From: JAHEAO01 sp041633555
GTDB taxonomy: Bacteria > Pseudomonadota > Alphaproteobacteria > Rhodobacterales > Rhodobacteraceae
DNA length: 64,000 bases
Reading direction: 5' to 3'
NCBI GenBank assembly: GCA_041633555.1
Contig: JBFKFZ010000012.1
Coordinates: 8,709 to 72,708 of the forward strand
Under the pieces are notes generated by a model. It saw nothing but the letters and a program-made list of their open reading frames with translations. It was not told the origin of the DNA and ran no database searches. The translations under genes were made by a program, and so were the position numbers. This document shows positions 29,301-38,279 of this stretch, in pieces (position 1 is the first letter of the stretch; every line of letters begins with the position of its first letter).

Positions 29301-29778
29301 TCAGCGCATGCGCCCGCGCAAGCTGCCCCTGCTGCAAGAGCCGCCCGACCGGGCCATCGGGACCGCCGGTCAGGCAGATCAGACCCTCGGCATGATCGGC
29401 CAGTTCCTCGATCCGGACCGTCGGAAGCGCACCGCCCTTGTCGAGATAAAGGCGGGAATTCAGCTTCATCAGGTTGCCATATCCGGCCCCGTTCTGTGCC
29501 AGCAGCACCACCGGTGCGGGCGGGCGGGCGCGTTCGCCCGCCGGGGCCGGGTCATAGTCCAGATCGACCTGGCAGCCGATGATCGGCTGAATGCCTGCCC
29601 CTTTCGCCGCCACGGAAAATTCCAGCGCCGCAAACATGTTGTTGCTGTCTGTGACCGCCACGGCGGGCATCGCGTTCTTGGCGCAGATCCCGGCCAGCGA
29701 CTTGACTGGCACAGCGCCTTCCAGAAGCGAATATTCGGTATGCAGGCGAAGGTGGATGAATCGGGGCTGACTGCTCAT
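26332..29778 (-). CDS. dnaE: DNA polymerase III subunit alpha
   Basis: A 1148-residue replicative polymerase. The N-terminal PHP domain starts HLRLHTEYSLLEGAVPVK; the polymerase palm holds the catalytic Asp pair MPDFDIDFCMDRREEV; GPGRGSGAGSLVAYAL and NKSHAAAYAVVSYQTGWLKANHP are further family marks; an OB fold lies near SGRQERKSARGNRFAFVQL. Full length and intact. Monocistronic; the short dyad 11 bases upstream may be an operator. Confidence 0.97.
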   Translation of the reverse strand: MSSQPRFIHLRLHTEYSLLEGAVPVKSLAGICAKNAMPAVAVTDSNNMFAALEFSVAAKGAGIQPIIGCQVDLDYDPAPAGERARPPAPVVLLAQNGAGYGNLMKLNSRLYLDKGGALPTVRIEELADHAEGLICLTGGPDGPVGRLLQQGQLARAHALMSRLAGICPGRLYVELQRHPGEAGQPEAERLTERGFVEMAYAMDLPLVATNDVYFPKPEIYEAHDALLCIAQGAYVDQQEPRRRLTAQHYFKSPEEMVTLFADLPEAIENTVEIARRCAFAAGKREPILPKFADDEVQELRRQAVEGLRDRLAIIEPAAPVEDYEKRLEFELGIIEGMGFPGYFLIVADFIKWAKDHDIPVGPGRGSGAGSLVAYALTITDLDPLRYSLLFERFLNPERVSMPDFDIDFCMDRREEVIQYVQEKYGRDRVAQIITFGALLSKAAVRDVGRVLQMPYGQVDRLSKMIPVEGVKPVSIDKALADEPRLREEAKNEEVVDRLLKYGMQLEGLLRNASTHAAGVVIGDRPLDELVPLYQDPRSDMPATQFNMKWVEAAGLVKFDFLGLKTLTVIQNAIDLLKQRGVEIDINLIPLDDAKTYELYASARTVAVFQVESSGMMDALRRMKPTCIEDIVALVALYRPGPMENIPTYCEVKNGLRVLESIHPLIDHILEETQGIIVYQEQVMEIAQVMAGYTLGGADLLRRAMGKKIAEEMAKERPKFVEGAKANGVEAKKASEVFDLLEKFANYGFNKSHAAAYAVVSYQTGWLKANHPVEFMAGVMNCDIHLTDKLATYAEEVRRGLEIEIVPPCVNRSEAMFSVSEGRVVYALGALKNVGGEAMKLITEARGDKPFVTLFDFARRVDLKRVGKRPMEMLARSGAFDQLDPNRRRVFDSLDALVNYSAAIHDQRNSSQVSLFGEAGDDLPEPRLSPVEDWLPNERLAEEHKAVGFYLSGHPLDDYMAPLKRQGVMTLAEVAEAAERAPHVAKMAGAISGRQERKSARGNRFAFVQLSDPTGLYEVTVFSDTLEAARDHLETGANVVLTVEATMESEQLKLLARGITPIDAVAAGGAGMGLKVFVDEEAAIFSVKSLLDRIADGKTVRSRGPLTFCVFDRASGAEYDITPGTEFALNPQIKGAIKSLGGVVAVEDM

Positions 29779-29788
29779 GGCGCCACGT

Positions 29789-29803
29789 TATGTCAAGTAC
29801 ATA
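29789..29803 (-). promoter_or_regulatory. Perfect 5-bp dyad just upstream of dnaE
   Basis: TATGT and ACATA arms flank a 5-base centre, 10 bases upstream of the dnaE ATG. The position within the translation-initiation region or promoter would suit repression, but no regulator is identified. Confidence 0.3.
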
Positions 29804-29997
29804 AAATGCGAAAGCCCGCAGCTATCATTCGGCATTGCCTGAAAGTCCTTCAGCCCCCTGGCACGAATCCTTTGCTTGCCAGAACGGTTTTTTCAGGCTT
29901 TGCTACCTGTCAGTCAACGGGCCGCGCGTCTGCTTTACGCCGCATCGGGTAGTCGCGCCGCAGGTCTGATTGAAAAAGAAAGCGGCGGATAAACGAC

Positions 29998-31365
29998 ATG
30001 GGAGTGGAGTTTCTTCTGAACGGAGAGACGGTTCGCGTCGAGGGGGAGGCCCCGACCCGGACATTGCTGGACTGGCTGCGCGACATGCGCGGGTTGAAAG
30101 GCACGAAAGAGGGATGCAACGAAGGCGATTGCGGGGCCTGCACGGTCATGGTCACCGACGCCCGGGGCAGCCGCGCGGTGAATGCCTGCATCCTGTTCCT
30201 GCCGCAGTTACACGGCAAGGCGGTGCGCACGGTCGAGGGCATTTCCGGCCCCGGCGGCCAGATGCACCCGGTGCAAACGGCGATGGTCGAACATCACGGC
30301 TCGCAATGTGGCTTCTGCACGCCGGGCTTCGTCGTGTCGATGGCTGTGGCGCACAAGAATGGCCGCACAGATTTCGATGACCAACTGGCCGGCAATCTCT
30401 GCCGCTGCACCGGCTACGCCCCGATCATCCGTGCAGCTGAAGCTGTTGTCGACGCTCCCGTTCCCGACTGGATGGCCGAAGATCTCGCCGCTCTGAAGGC
30501 CGCCGAGAGCGACGTCGCGATCCCGCGCAACTCCGACGCGCTAGCCACATGGTACGCCGCGCATCCCGACGCCGTCCTTGTCGGCGGGGCCACGGATGTC
30601 GGCCTCTGGGTCACCAAGCGGCTCGACGATCTTAAAGAGGTCGCGTTTCTGAGCGGTGTCGAGGACCTCAAGGACATCGAGATCACCGGCGACAGCATCC
30701 GCATCGGTGCCTGCGCTAGCGTCACCGACGCGATGCAGGCCCTCGCCCCGCTGCATCCCGATTTCGCCGAGATGCTGCGCCGCTACGGCTCGGTGCAGGT
30801 TCGCAACGCCGCCACCATCGGCGGCAACATCGCCAACGGCTCGCCAATCGGCGACAGCCCGCCCGCCCTCATCGCACTCGGCGCGACCCTGCATCTGCGC
30901 AAGGGCGACACCCGCCGCGAGCTGCCGATCGAGGATTTCTTTATCGATTACGGCAAGCAGGACCGCGCCAAGGGCGAGTTCGTCGAGGCCGTCACCATCC
31001 CGCGGCAGCCCGACCGGCTGAAATGCTACAAGATTTCCAAGCGCTTCGATCAGGACATTTCCGCCCTCTGCGGCTGCTTCAGTATCCGCATAGACGCCGG
31101 CAAGGTCGCCGAGGCCCGCATCGCCTTTGGCGGCATGGCGGGCATTCCGAAACGCGCCGCTGCCGCCGAAGCGGCCCTGACAGGCCAGCCCTGGACGCGC
31201 GAAACCGTCGAGGCGGCCATGACCTCAATGAACCGGGATTTCACCCCGATGACCGACATGCGCGCCTCCGCCGATTACCGGATGGCCTCGGCGCGCAACC
31301 TGCTCCTGCGCTATTTCCTCGAAAATCAGGGCGAAAGCACGCGCGTGCTGGAGGTGACGTCATGA
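29998..31365 (+). CDS. xdhA: Xanthine dehydrogenase small subunit (2Fe-2S and FAD)
   Basis: A 455-residue subunit that takes electrons from the Mo site to NAD. The plant-type ferredoxin domain has EGCNEGDCGACTVMV; the second 2Fe-2S domain has CGFCTPGF and CRCTGYAPI; the FAD domain follows from about residue 170 (VLVGGATDVGLWVTKR; GNIANGSPIGDSPPALIALG). ATG 29998 opens a normal N terminus. First gene of the xdhABC-importer operon; the stop overlaps xdhB by 4 bases. Confidence 0.95.
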   Translation: MGVEFLLNGETVRVEGEAPTRTLLDWLRDMRGLKGTKEGCNEGDCGACTVMVTDARGSRAVNACILFLPQLHGKAVRTVEGISGPGGQMHPVQTAMVEHHGSQCGFCTPGFVVSMAVAHKNGRTDFDDQLAGNLCRCTGYAPIIRAAEAVVDAPVPDWMAEDLAALKAAESDVAIPRNSDALATWYAAHPDAVLVGGATDVGLWVTKRLDDLKEVAFLSGVEDLKDIEITGDSIRIGACASVTDAMQALAPLHPDFAEMLRRYGSVQVRNAATIGGNIANGSPIGDSPPALIALGATLHLRKGDTRRELPIEDFFIDYGKQDRAKGEFVEAVTIPRQPDRLKCYKISKRFDQDISALCGCFSIRIDAGKVAEARIAFGGMAGIPKRAAAAEAALTGQPWTRETVEAAMTSMNRDFTPMTDMRASADYRMASARNLLLRYFLENQGESTRVLEVTS

Positions 31366-33764
31366 CTGTCGCAAAGCCGCTTCCGCATGATGCAGCACCG
31401 CTGCATGTCACCGGCCAGGCCCGCTATGTCGACGACATCCCGGTGCCCGCCAACTGCTTGCACCTCGCCTTCGGTCTCTCGACCATCGCCCATGGCGACA
31501 TCACCACCTGCGATCTCGACCCGGTGCGCGCCGCCCCCGGCGTCGTCGCCGTCCTGACCGCCGACGACCTGCCCTTCGCCAACGACGTCTCGCCCTCGAT
31601 CCATGACGAGCCGCTGCTCGCCATCGGCACCGTCCATTATGTCGGCCAGCCGATCTTCCTGGTCGTCGCCGAAACCCACCTAGCCGCCCGCAAGGCCGCG
31701 CGGCTGGGCAAGATCGCCTACAGCGAAAAGACGCCGCTCCTGACCATCGAGGAGGCACTGAAGGCAAACAGCCGGTTCGAGGATGGCCCGATCGTCTGGT
31801 CCAAGGGCGATGCCGCCGCCGCGCTGAAAGCCGCGAAAAACCGCCTGCAGGGCAGCCTCACCATGGGCGGACAAGAGCATTTCTACCTCGAAGGACAGGC
31901 CGCGCTGGCGCTGCCGCAGGAAGGCGGCGACATGCTGGTACATTCCTCGACCCAGCACCCGACCGAGATCCAGCACAAGGTGGCCGAGGCCATCGGCGCG
32001 CCGATGAACGCGGTCCGCGTCGAGATCCGGCGGATGGGCGGCGGCTTCGGCGGCAAGGAAAGCCAGGGCAACGCGCTGGCCGTCGGCTGCGCCGTTGCGG
32101 CGCGCCTCACCGGCCGTCCCTGCAAGATGCGCTATGACCGCGACGACGACATGGTCATCACTGGCAAGCGCCACGATTTCCGCATCGACTACGATGTCGG
32201 ATATGACGACGAAGGCCGCATCGCCGGGGTGGAGTTCAGGCAATTTGCCCGCTGCGGCTGGGCGCTTGACCTGTCGATCCCGGTTGCCGACCGCGCGATG
32301 CTGCATTCCGACAATGCCTACAACCTCCCTGCCGCAAGGATCGAGAGCCACCGGCTGAAGACCAACACCCAGTCCGCCACCGCCTATCGCGGCTTCGGCG
32401 GCCCACAGGGCATGTTGGGCATCGAGCGGGTTCTCGACCACATCGCCCATGCCGTGGGCCGCGACCCCTATGACGTGCGGCGCGCGAATTTCTATGCCGA
32501 TGCCGCCCCGGCAACCGCGACCGAGCCGGTCAGCCAAGCGCTCGATGAGGGCCGCGGGGTTCCCGCTAATGCCAGCGCCGATCTAACGTCCCTCGGCACG
32601 CCCGAGGCTGTCGGCCATGCGGCCCCGCCGCCAAAAGGCACGCAGACCACGCCCTATCACATGGCGGTCGAGGATTTCATCCTCAACGACCTCTGCGACA
32701 AGCTTGAAAAGACCGCCGACTACCGCGCCCGCCGTAAGGCCGTCGCCGCGTGGAACGCCAGGAACGCGGTGCTGAAGAAGGGCATCGCCCTGACCCCGGT
32801 CAAGTTCGGCATCAGCTTCACGCTCACCCATCTCAACCAGGCCGGCGCGCTCGTCCATGTCTATCAGGACGGCTCGATCCACATGAACCATGGCGGCACC
32901 GAGATGGGCCAGGGCCTGTTTCAGAAGGTGGCGCAGGTGGCGGCAACCTCGTTCGGCGTCGACCTCACCTCGGTCAAGATCACCGCGACCGACACCGCCA
33001 AGGTGCCCAACACCTCGGCCACCGCCGCCTCTTCTGGCTCGGATCTCAACGGCATGGCGGTCAAGGCCGCCTGCGACACGATCAGCGACCGGATCGCCGA
33101 CTTCCTCGGCGAACGCTACCAGACCCGCGACGTGCGCTTTGCCGACAACAAGGTGCAGGTCGGCGGCGAGACCCTGACCTTCACCGAGGCCGTCAAGCTC
33201 GCCTACGAGAACCGCGTCAGCCTGTCCTCGACCGGCTTCTACAAGACCCCGAAGATCGAGTGGAACCGGATCGCGGGCAAGGGCCGCCCGTTCTACTATT
33301 TCGCCTATGGCGCGGCGGTCACCGAATGCGTCATCGACACGCTGACCGGCGAAAACCGCATCCTGCGCACCGACATCCTGCATGATTGCGGCACCTCGTT
33401 GAACCCGGCCATCGACATCGGCCAGATCGAGGGCGGTTACGTGCAGGGCGCGGGCTGGCTGACCACCGAGGAATTGGTCTGGGACGGCAAGGGCCGCCTG
33501 ACGACCCATGCGCCCTCAACCTACAAGATCCCCGCCTGCTCCGACCGGCCCGACATCTTCAACGTCGCGCTCTACGATGGCCGCAACCGCGAGGATACGA
33601 TCTACCGCTCCAAGGCAGTGGGCGAGCCGCCTTTCATGCTCGGCATCTCGGCGCTGATGGCGCTTTCCGATGCCATCGCTGCCTGCGGCGAAAGCTATCC
33701 TTCGCTCGACGCGCCCGCCACCGCGGAACGCATCTTGACGACGCTCGGCCGGGTGCAGGCATGA
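31362..33764 (+). CDS. xdhB: Xanthine dehydrogenase large (molybdopterin) subunit
   Basis: An 800-residue Mo-cofactor subunit that hydroxylates hypoxanthine and xanthine. Family segments include GQARYVDDIPVP, GGQEHFYLEGQAALA, RMGGGFGGKESQG, TAYRGFGGPQGM, HGGTEMGQGLFQKVAQVA and the catalytic-Glu stretch VGEPPFMLGI. Residues about 380-427 are an Ala/Pro-rich low-complexity insertion between the RRANFYAD motif and QTTPYHMAVEDF, absent from the simpler homologs I know. The frame is intact, so it is probably a surface loop. Confidence 0.95.
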   Translation: MTVAKPLPHDAAPLHVTGQARYVDDIPVPANCLHLAFGLSTIAHGDITTCDLDPVRAAPGVVAVLTADDLPFANDVSPSIHDEPLLAIGTVHYVGQPIFLVVAETHLAARKAARLGKIAYSEKTPLLTIEEALKANSRFEDGPIVWSKGDAAAALKAAKNRLQGSLTMGGQEHFYLEGQAALALPQEGGDMLVHSSTQHPTEIQHKVAEAIGAPMNAVRVEIRRMGGGFGGKESQGNALAVGCAVAARLTGRPCKMRYDRDDDMVITGKRHDFRIDYDVGYDDEGRIAGVEFRQFARCGWALDLSIPVADRAMLHSDNAYNLPAARIESHRLKTNTQSATAYRGFGGPQGMLGIERVLDHIAHAVGRDPYDVRRANFYADAAPATATEPVSQALDEGRGVPANASADLTSLGTPEAVGHAAPPPKGTQTTPYHMAVEDFILNDLCDKLEKTADYRARRKAVAAWNARNAVLKKGIALTPVKFGISFTLTHLNQAGALVHVYQDGSIHMNHGGTEMGQGLFQKVAQVAATSFGVDLTSVKITATDTAKVPNTSATAASSGSDLNGMAVKAACDTISDRIADFLGERYQTRDVRFADNKVQVGGETLTFTEAVKLAYENRVSLSSTGFYKTPKIEWNRIAGKGRPFYYFAYGAAVTECVIDTLTGENRILRTDILHDCGTSLNPAIDIGQIEGGYVQGAGWLTTEELVWDGKGRLTTHAPSTYKIPACSDRPDIFNVALYDGRNREDTIYRSKAVGEPPFMLGISALMALSDAIAACGESYPSLDAPATAERILTTLGRVQA

Positions 33765-34696
33765 GCTTCCACCTGCAAGCCCTGCGCGAGGCCGTCGCCA
33801 AACATGGCCGCGTCGTGCGCGTGGTGATCGCCGAGGTGGCGGGCTCGGTGCCCCGCGAACCCGGCGCGGCGATGCTGGTCTGGTCCGGCGGACAAAGCGG
33901 CACGATCGGCGGCGGAACCCTCGAATTCGAAGCGGCCGACCGCGCGCGCAACATGGCCGCCGACCGTATCGACCGGGTGCCGCTCGGCCCCCGCCTCGGC
34001 CAGTGCTGCGGCGGGGCGGTCGTGCTTGTGTCCGAAATCTACGATGCCGACCGGGTCGCGGGCGTGACGGAACCCTACACGCTGCGCAATCTCGGCGGTT
34101 CGGCCAAGGTTCCCCTGCCCCTCCAGCGCCTCCTGAAACGCGCGCGCAATGCCGGGCAGCCGACCGGACTCGCCTTTGCCGAGAACTGGATCCTCGAAAC
34201 CGTCTCGCCGCCCCGCAAGCCGCTCTGGATCTTCGGTGCCGGTCATGTCGGCCGAGCGCTCATTTGGGTGCTCGCCCCACTCGACGAGTTCGACCTGACA
34301 TGGATCGACACCGCGCCTAACCGCTTCCCGGACGAGATTCCCGCCGGTGTGACGCAGCTGATCGCCGCCGATCCCGCCGATCTCGTACCCTACGCCCCCG
34401 CCGGGGCAGAGCACCTGATCCTGACCTATTCCCATGCGCTGGATCTGGAACTCTGCCACCGGCTGCTCGGCCACGGCTTTGCCGCCGCGGGCCTGATCGG
34501 GTCGCGCACGAAATGGGCTCGGTTCCGCAAACGATTGCGGGAACTTGGCCATACCGACGCACAGATCGCCAGCATCCGCTGCCCGATCGGTCAGCCGGAG
34601 CTGGGCAAACGCCCGCAGGCCATCGCCATCGGCGTTGCCGCGGAACTGCTTTCACAAAAGGCCCACGGAGAGGCCAAACGGGACAGGGTAAGTTGA
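33761..34696 (+). CDS. xdhC: Xanthine dehydrogenase accessory protein XdhC
   Basis: A 311-residue Mo-cofactor chaperone from ATG 33761, overlapping xdhB by 4 bases. XdhC binds the cofactor, aids its sulfuration and delivers it to the large subunit. The N-terminal SVPREPGAAMLVW and TIGGGTLEFEA motifs, a CC pair in QCCGGAVV, and the C-terminal Rossmann stretch FGAGHVGRALI match the family. Confidence 0.93.
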   Translation: MSFHLQALREAVAKHGRVVRVVIAEVAGSVPREPGAAMLVWSGGQSGTIGGGTLEFEAADRARNMAADRIDRVPLGPRLGQCCGGAVVLVSEIYDADRVAGVTEPYTLRNLGGSAKVPLPLQRLLKRARNAGQPTGLAFAENWILETVSPPRKPLWIFGAGHVGRALIWVLAPLDEFDLTWIDTAPNRFPDEIPAGVTQLIAADPADLVPYAPAGAEHLILTYSHALDLELCHRLLGHGFAAAGLIGSRTKWARFRKRLRELGHTDAQIASIRCPIGQPELGKRPQAIAIGVAAELLSQKAHGEAKRDRVS

Positions 34697-36226
34697 ATGA
34701 AGACTGACGGAACGCTGCTGAAGGTGGAGGGCGTGACCAAGGCCTATCCCGGCGTCGTCGCGAATGACAAGGTGTCGTTCAGCGTCGCGCCCGGAGAAGT
34801 CCACGCGCTTCTGGGTGAAAACGGCGCCGGCAAATCGACGCTGGTCAAGATGATCTACGGGCTGGTGCGCCCCGATTCCGGCCACATGGTCTGGAACGGT
34901 TCGGCCTACGAACCCGCGACGCCGCAGGCCGCGCGCTCCACCGGCGTGGCGATGGTGTTCCAGCATTTCTCGCTCTTCGAGGCGCTGAACGTGGCAGAGA
35001 ATGTCGCCCTCGGCATGGAAGACCCGCCGCCGATGCGCCAGCTTGCCGACCGCATCCGCGAGGTCTCGGAAACCTACGGCCTGCCGCTCGACCCGACCCG
35101 GCTGGTCGGCGAGCTCAGCGCCGGCGAGCGCCAGCGGGTCGAGATCATCCGGTGCCTTTTGCAGGATCCAAAGCTGCTGATCATGGACGAGCCGACCTCG
35201 GTCCTGACCCCGCAAGAGGTTGATATCCTTTTCGAAACCCTTCGCCAGCTTAGCGCCGAGGGCACCGCGATCCTCTATATCTCGCACAAGCTCGAAGAGA
35301 TTCGCTCGCTCTGCGACAGCGCCACGATCCTGAGGCTCGGCAAGGTCGTCGGCACCACCAACCCGCGCGAAAGCTCGGCCCGGGAACTGGCCGAGATGAT
35401 GGTCGGCCAGACCCTGCACACGCCCAGCCGCGAAAGCGCCGATCTGGGCGAGGTGGTGGTGGAACTGACCAAACTGTCGGTCAAGTCGTCGAACCCGTTC
35501 GGCACTTCGCTGAAAGAGGTTTCGCTCGCCGTCCAGGCCGGGGAGGTTCTGGGCATCGGCGGCGTCGCCGGCAACGGCCAGGACGAATTGCTCGCTGCCC
35601 TCTCGGGCGAGGCGCTTGCCCCACATGGCGCGGTCAAGCTGAAGGGGCAGGATATCAGTCATCTCGGGCCGAATGCCCGGCGCGCGCTCGGCCTTCTGGC
35701 CGCGCCCGAGGAACGGCTCGGCCATGCGGCTGCACCCGACATGAGCCTGACCGAGAACGCCGCGCTCACCGGCACCATCCGCCGCAGCCTTGCCAACCGG
35801 GGCTTTGTCAACTGGCGCGCCACCGAGGATTTCGCCAACGAGATCATCAAGGCCTTCGACGTCCGCACGCCGGGGCCGCATAATGCCGCGCGCTCGCTTT
35901 CGGGCGGCAACCTGCAGAAATTCGTCATCGGCCGCGAGGTCCTGCAAAATCCCGACCTTCTGGTCGTGAACCAGCCGACCTGGGGCGTCGATGCCTCTGC
36001 CGCGGCGTCGATCCGCCAGGCGCTGCTCGATATCGCGGCGCGTGGTGCTGCGGTGATCTGCATCTCTCAGGATCTCGATGAACTGATGGAAATCTCGGAC
36101 CGCTTCGCCGCCCTGAACGAGGGCAGGCTCAGTCCGCCACGACCCGCTAAGGGCCTGACGGTCGATGAGATCGGCCTGATGATGGGCGGCGCACACGATA
36201 TGGAGGTGGCCCATGCTGACGCTTGA
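34697..36226 (+). CDS. BMP-type nucleoside/purine ABC importer, ATP-binding protein (two ABC domains)
   Basis: A 509-residue double ATPase beginning directly after the xdhC stop. The first domain has Walker A LLGENGAGKSTLVK, signature LSAGERQRVEI and Walker B LLIMDEPTSVLTP. The second has the modified Walker A GVAGNGQDELL and signature LSGGNLQKFVIGRE typical of sugar/nucleoside (CUT2/BMP) importers. It would power uptake of a purine or nucleoside for the enzymes encoded just upstream. Confidence 0.92.
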   Translation: MKTDGTLLKVEGVTKAYPGVVANDKVSFSVAPGEVHALLGENGAGKSTLVKMIYGLVRPDSGHMVWNGSAYEPATPQAARSTGVAMVFQHFSLFEALNVAENVALGMEDPPPMRQLADRIREVSETYGLPLDPTRLVGELSAGERQRVEIIRCLLQDPKLLIMDEPTSVLTPQEVDILFETLRQLSAEGTAILYISHKLEEIRSLCDSATILRLGKVVGTTNPRESSARELAEMMVGQTLHTPSRESADLGEVVVELTKLSVKSSNPFGTSLKEVSLAVQAGEVLGIGGVAGNGQDELLAALSGEALAPHGAVKLKGQDISHLGPNARRALGLLAAPEERLGHAAAPDMSLTENAALTGTIRRSLANRGFVNWRATEDFANEIIKAFDVRTPGPHNAARSLSGGNLQKFVIGREVLQNPDLLVVNQPTWGVDASAAASIRQALLDIAARGAAVICISQDLDELMEISDRFAALNEGRLSPPRPAKGLTVDEIGLMMGGAHDMEVAHADA

Positions 36227-37295
36227 GAAACGCCCCTCGCCGTCACGGCTCTGGACGCTCCTGACGCCACCATTGGCGGTGGTCCTGACCATGGTCGCGG
36301 GCGGCATCCTCTTCGCCTTCCTCGGCAAAAACCCGATCGAGGCGATCCGCACGATCTTCTGGGATCCGGTCTTCGGCGAATTCGCCTTCTACTATCGCGG
36401 CCAACTTCTGGTCAAAGCGGCACCGCTCATCCTGATCGCCATCGGCCTGTCGCTCGGCTTCCGCGCCGGGATCTGGAACATCGGGGCCGAGGGCCAATAT
36501 ATCGTCGGCGCGATCTGCGGCGCGGGCATCGGCCTTGCCTTCTATCCCACTGAAAACCCGGCGATCTTCCCGGTCATGATCCTTGCCGGTGCGCTTGGCG
36601 GCTGGGCCTGGGCGATGATCCCGGCAACGCTCAAGGTGATGTTCGGCACTAATGAAATCCTGGTTTCTCTGATGCTCGTCTATGTCGCCGAGTCGATGCT
36701 GGCCTCGGTCTCGTCGAGCCTCTTGCGCAACCCCGACGGGCAGGGCTTCCCCGGCAGCCGCAACTTCCGCGACTATCCTGCCGCCCATAACGACTACCTG
36801 ATCGAAAGCGCCGGTATCCACTGGGGCGTCGTCGCGGCCTTCATTGCGGTGATCTTCGCCTACGTCCTGCTCGCGCGTCACATGCTGGGCTTCCAGATCC
36901 GCGTGACCGGGCAATCGCCCCGGGCGGCCCGGTTCGCTGGCGTCAACCCGTCGCGGCTGATCCTCTTCTGCCTCGGCACGTCCGGCGCACTGGCCGGCAT
37001 GGCGGGGATGTTCGAGGTCGCCGGCCCCGCGGGTCAGATCACTATCGACTTCAATTCGGGCTACGGCTTCACAGCGATCATCGTGGCCTTCCTCGGGCGG
37101 CTCCACCCGGTAGGCATCCTGCTGGCGGGCCTCTTGATGGCGCTGACCTATATCGGCGGCGAGGCGGCGCAAGCCACTCTCGGCCTGCCCGCCGCGGCGA
37201 TCCAGCTTCTGCAGGGGATGCTGCTATTCTTCCTCCTGGCAGTCGATGTGCTGACCAATTTCCGCATTCGCTTTGGCAAGACGGAGGCCGCGTAA
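36213..37295 (+). CDS. BMP-type ABC importer permease 1
   Basis: A 360-residue membrane protein with about nine hydrophobic helices. The family stretch FRAGIWNIGAEGQYIVGAI is the branched-chain/nucleoside permease signature. It overlaps the ATPase by 14 bases and pairs with the next permease. Confidence 0.92.
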   Translation: MLTLEKRPSPSRLWTLLTPPLAVVLTMVAGGILFAFLGKNPIEAIRTIFWDPVFGEFAFYYRGQLLVKAAPLILIAIGLSLGFRAGIWNIGAEGQYIVGAICGAGIGLAFYPTENPAIFPVMILAGALGGWAWAMIPATLKVMFGTNEILVSLMLVYVAESMLASVSSSLLRNPDGQGFPGSRNFRDYPAAHNDYLIESAGIHWGVVAAFIAVIFAYVLLARHMLGFQIRVTGQSPRAARFAGVNPSRLILFCLGTSGALAGMAGMFEVAGPAGQITIDFNSGYGFTAIIVAFLGRLHPVGILLAGLLMALTYIGGEAAQATLGLPAAAIQLLQGMLLFFLLAVDVLTNFRIRFGKTEAA

Positions 37296-38227
37296 TGGAC
37301 CTGTCCTCGATCAACCCGCTCATTCTTCTGGCCTCGATCATGGTCGCCTCCACCCCGATCCTTCTGGCCGCCATTGGCGAGATGGTGGTCGAGAAATCGG
37401 GCGTCCTGAACCTCGGCGTCGAGGGGATGATGATCACCGGTGCCGTCTGTGGCTTCGTCATCGCCGTCGAGACCGGCAGCCCGGTCATCGGCTTTGTCGC
37501 TGCGGCTTTCGGCGGCGCGGTCCTGTCGCTGCTCTTCGGTTTTCTCACCCAGTACCTTTTGTCCAACCAGGTCGCGACCGGCCTTGCCCTGACGCTCTTC
37601 GGTCTCGGTCTCTCGGCGCTGATCGGGCAGGGCTATGTCGGCATCAAGGCGCCGGTCACGAATGACGTGAACATCCCGCTTCTGGCCGACATCCCGGTGA
37701 TCGGGCGCATCGTCTTCCAGCACGACCTGATGGTCTATTTCTCGATCGCGCTGATCGCGGCAGTCTGGGCCTTCCTCAAATTCACCCGCGCCGGGCTGAT
37801 CCTGCGCGCCGTCGGGGAAAGCCACGACGCGGCCCACGCGCTCGGCTACCAGGTTGTGCTGATCCGCATGCTCGCGATCATGTTCGGCGGCGCCTGCGCC
37901 GGACTCGGCGGCGCCTATGTCAGCCTGATCCGCGTGCCGCAATGGACCGAAGGCATGACCTCGGGCGCGGGCTGGATCGCGCTGGCCATCGTCGTCTTCG
38001 CCAGCTGGCGGCCATGGCGGGTTCTGCTTGGCGCCTATCTCTTTGGCGGCGTGACGGTTCTGCAGCTTAACCTGCAGGCAGCAGGGACCACCATCCCGGT
38101 CGAGTACTTGTCGATGTCGCCATATCTGATAACCATCCTCGTGCTGGTCATCATGTCGGCAAGCCGCAGCCGCGCCGCCTTGGGCGCACCGGCTGCACTG
38201 GGCCGCGTTTTCCACGCCTCGAGCTAG
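37295..38227 (+). CDS. BMP-type ABC importer permease 2
   Basis: A 310-residue permease starting one base inside the previous stop (TAATG). EKSGVLNLGVEGMMITGAV and LRAVGESHDAAHALGYQVVLIR are typical of the second permease of this class (YufQ/NupC-like in BMP systems). About eight hydrophobic helices are seen. Confidence 0.92.
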   Translation: MDLSSINPLILLASIMVASTPILLAAIGEMVVEKSGVLNLGVEGMMITGAVCGFVIAVETGSPVIGFVAAAFGGAVLSLLFGFLTQYLLSNQVATGLALTLFGLGLSALIGQGYVGIKAPVTNDVNIPLLADIPVIGRIVFQHDLMVYFSIALIAAVWAFLKFTRAGLILRAVGESHDAAHALGYQVVLIRMLAIMFGGACAGLGGAYVSLIRVPQWTEGMTSGAGWIALAIVVFASWRPWRVLLGAYLFGGVTVLQLNLQAAGTTIPVEYLSMSPYLITILVLVIMSASRSRAALGAPAALGRVFHASS

Positions 38228-38279
38228 GGGCACCACAACAATATCCGGGCGAAAAGCCCAAACCAAAGGGGAGCAACTC

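Noticed and set aside
26386..29952. Open frame of 1188 codons on the plus strand across dnaE
   Set aside because: Antisense shadow of dnaE with no family signal; high GC3 gives long antisense frames.
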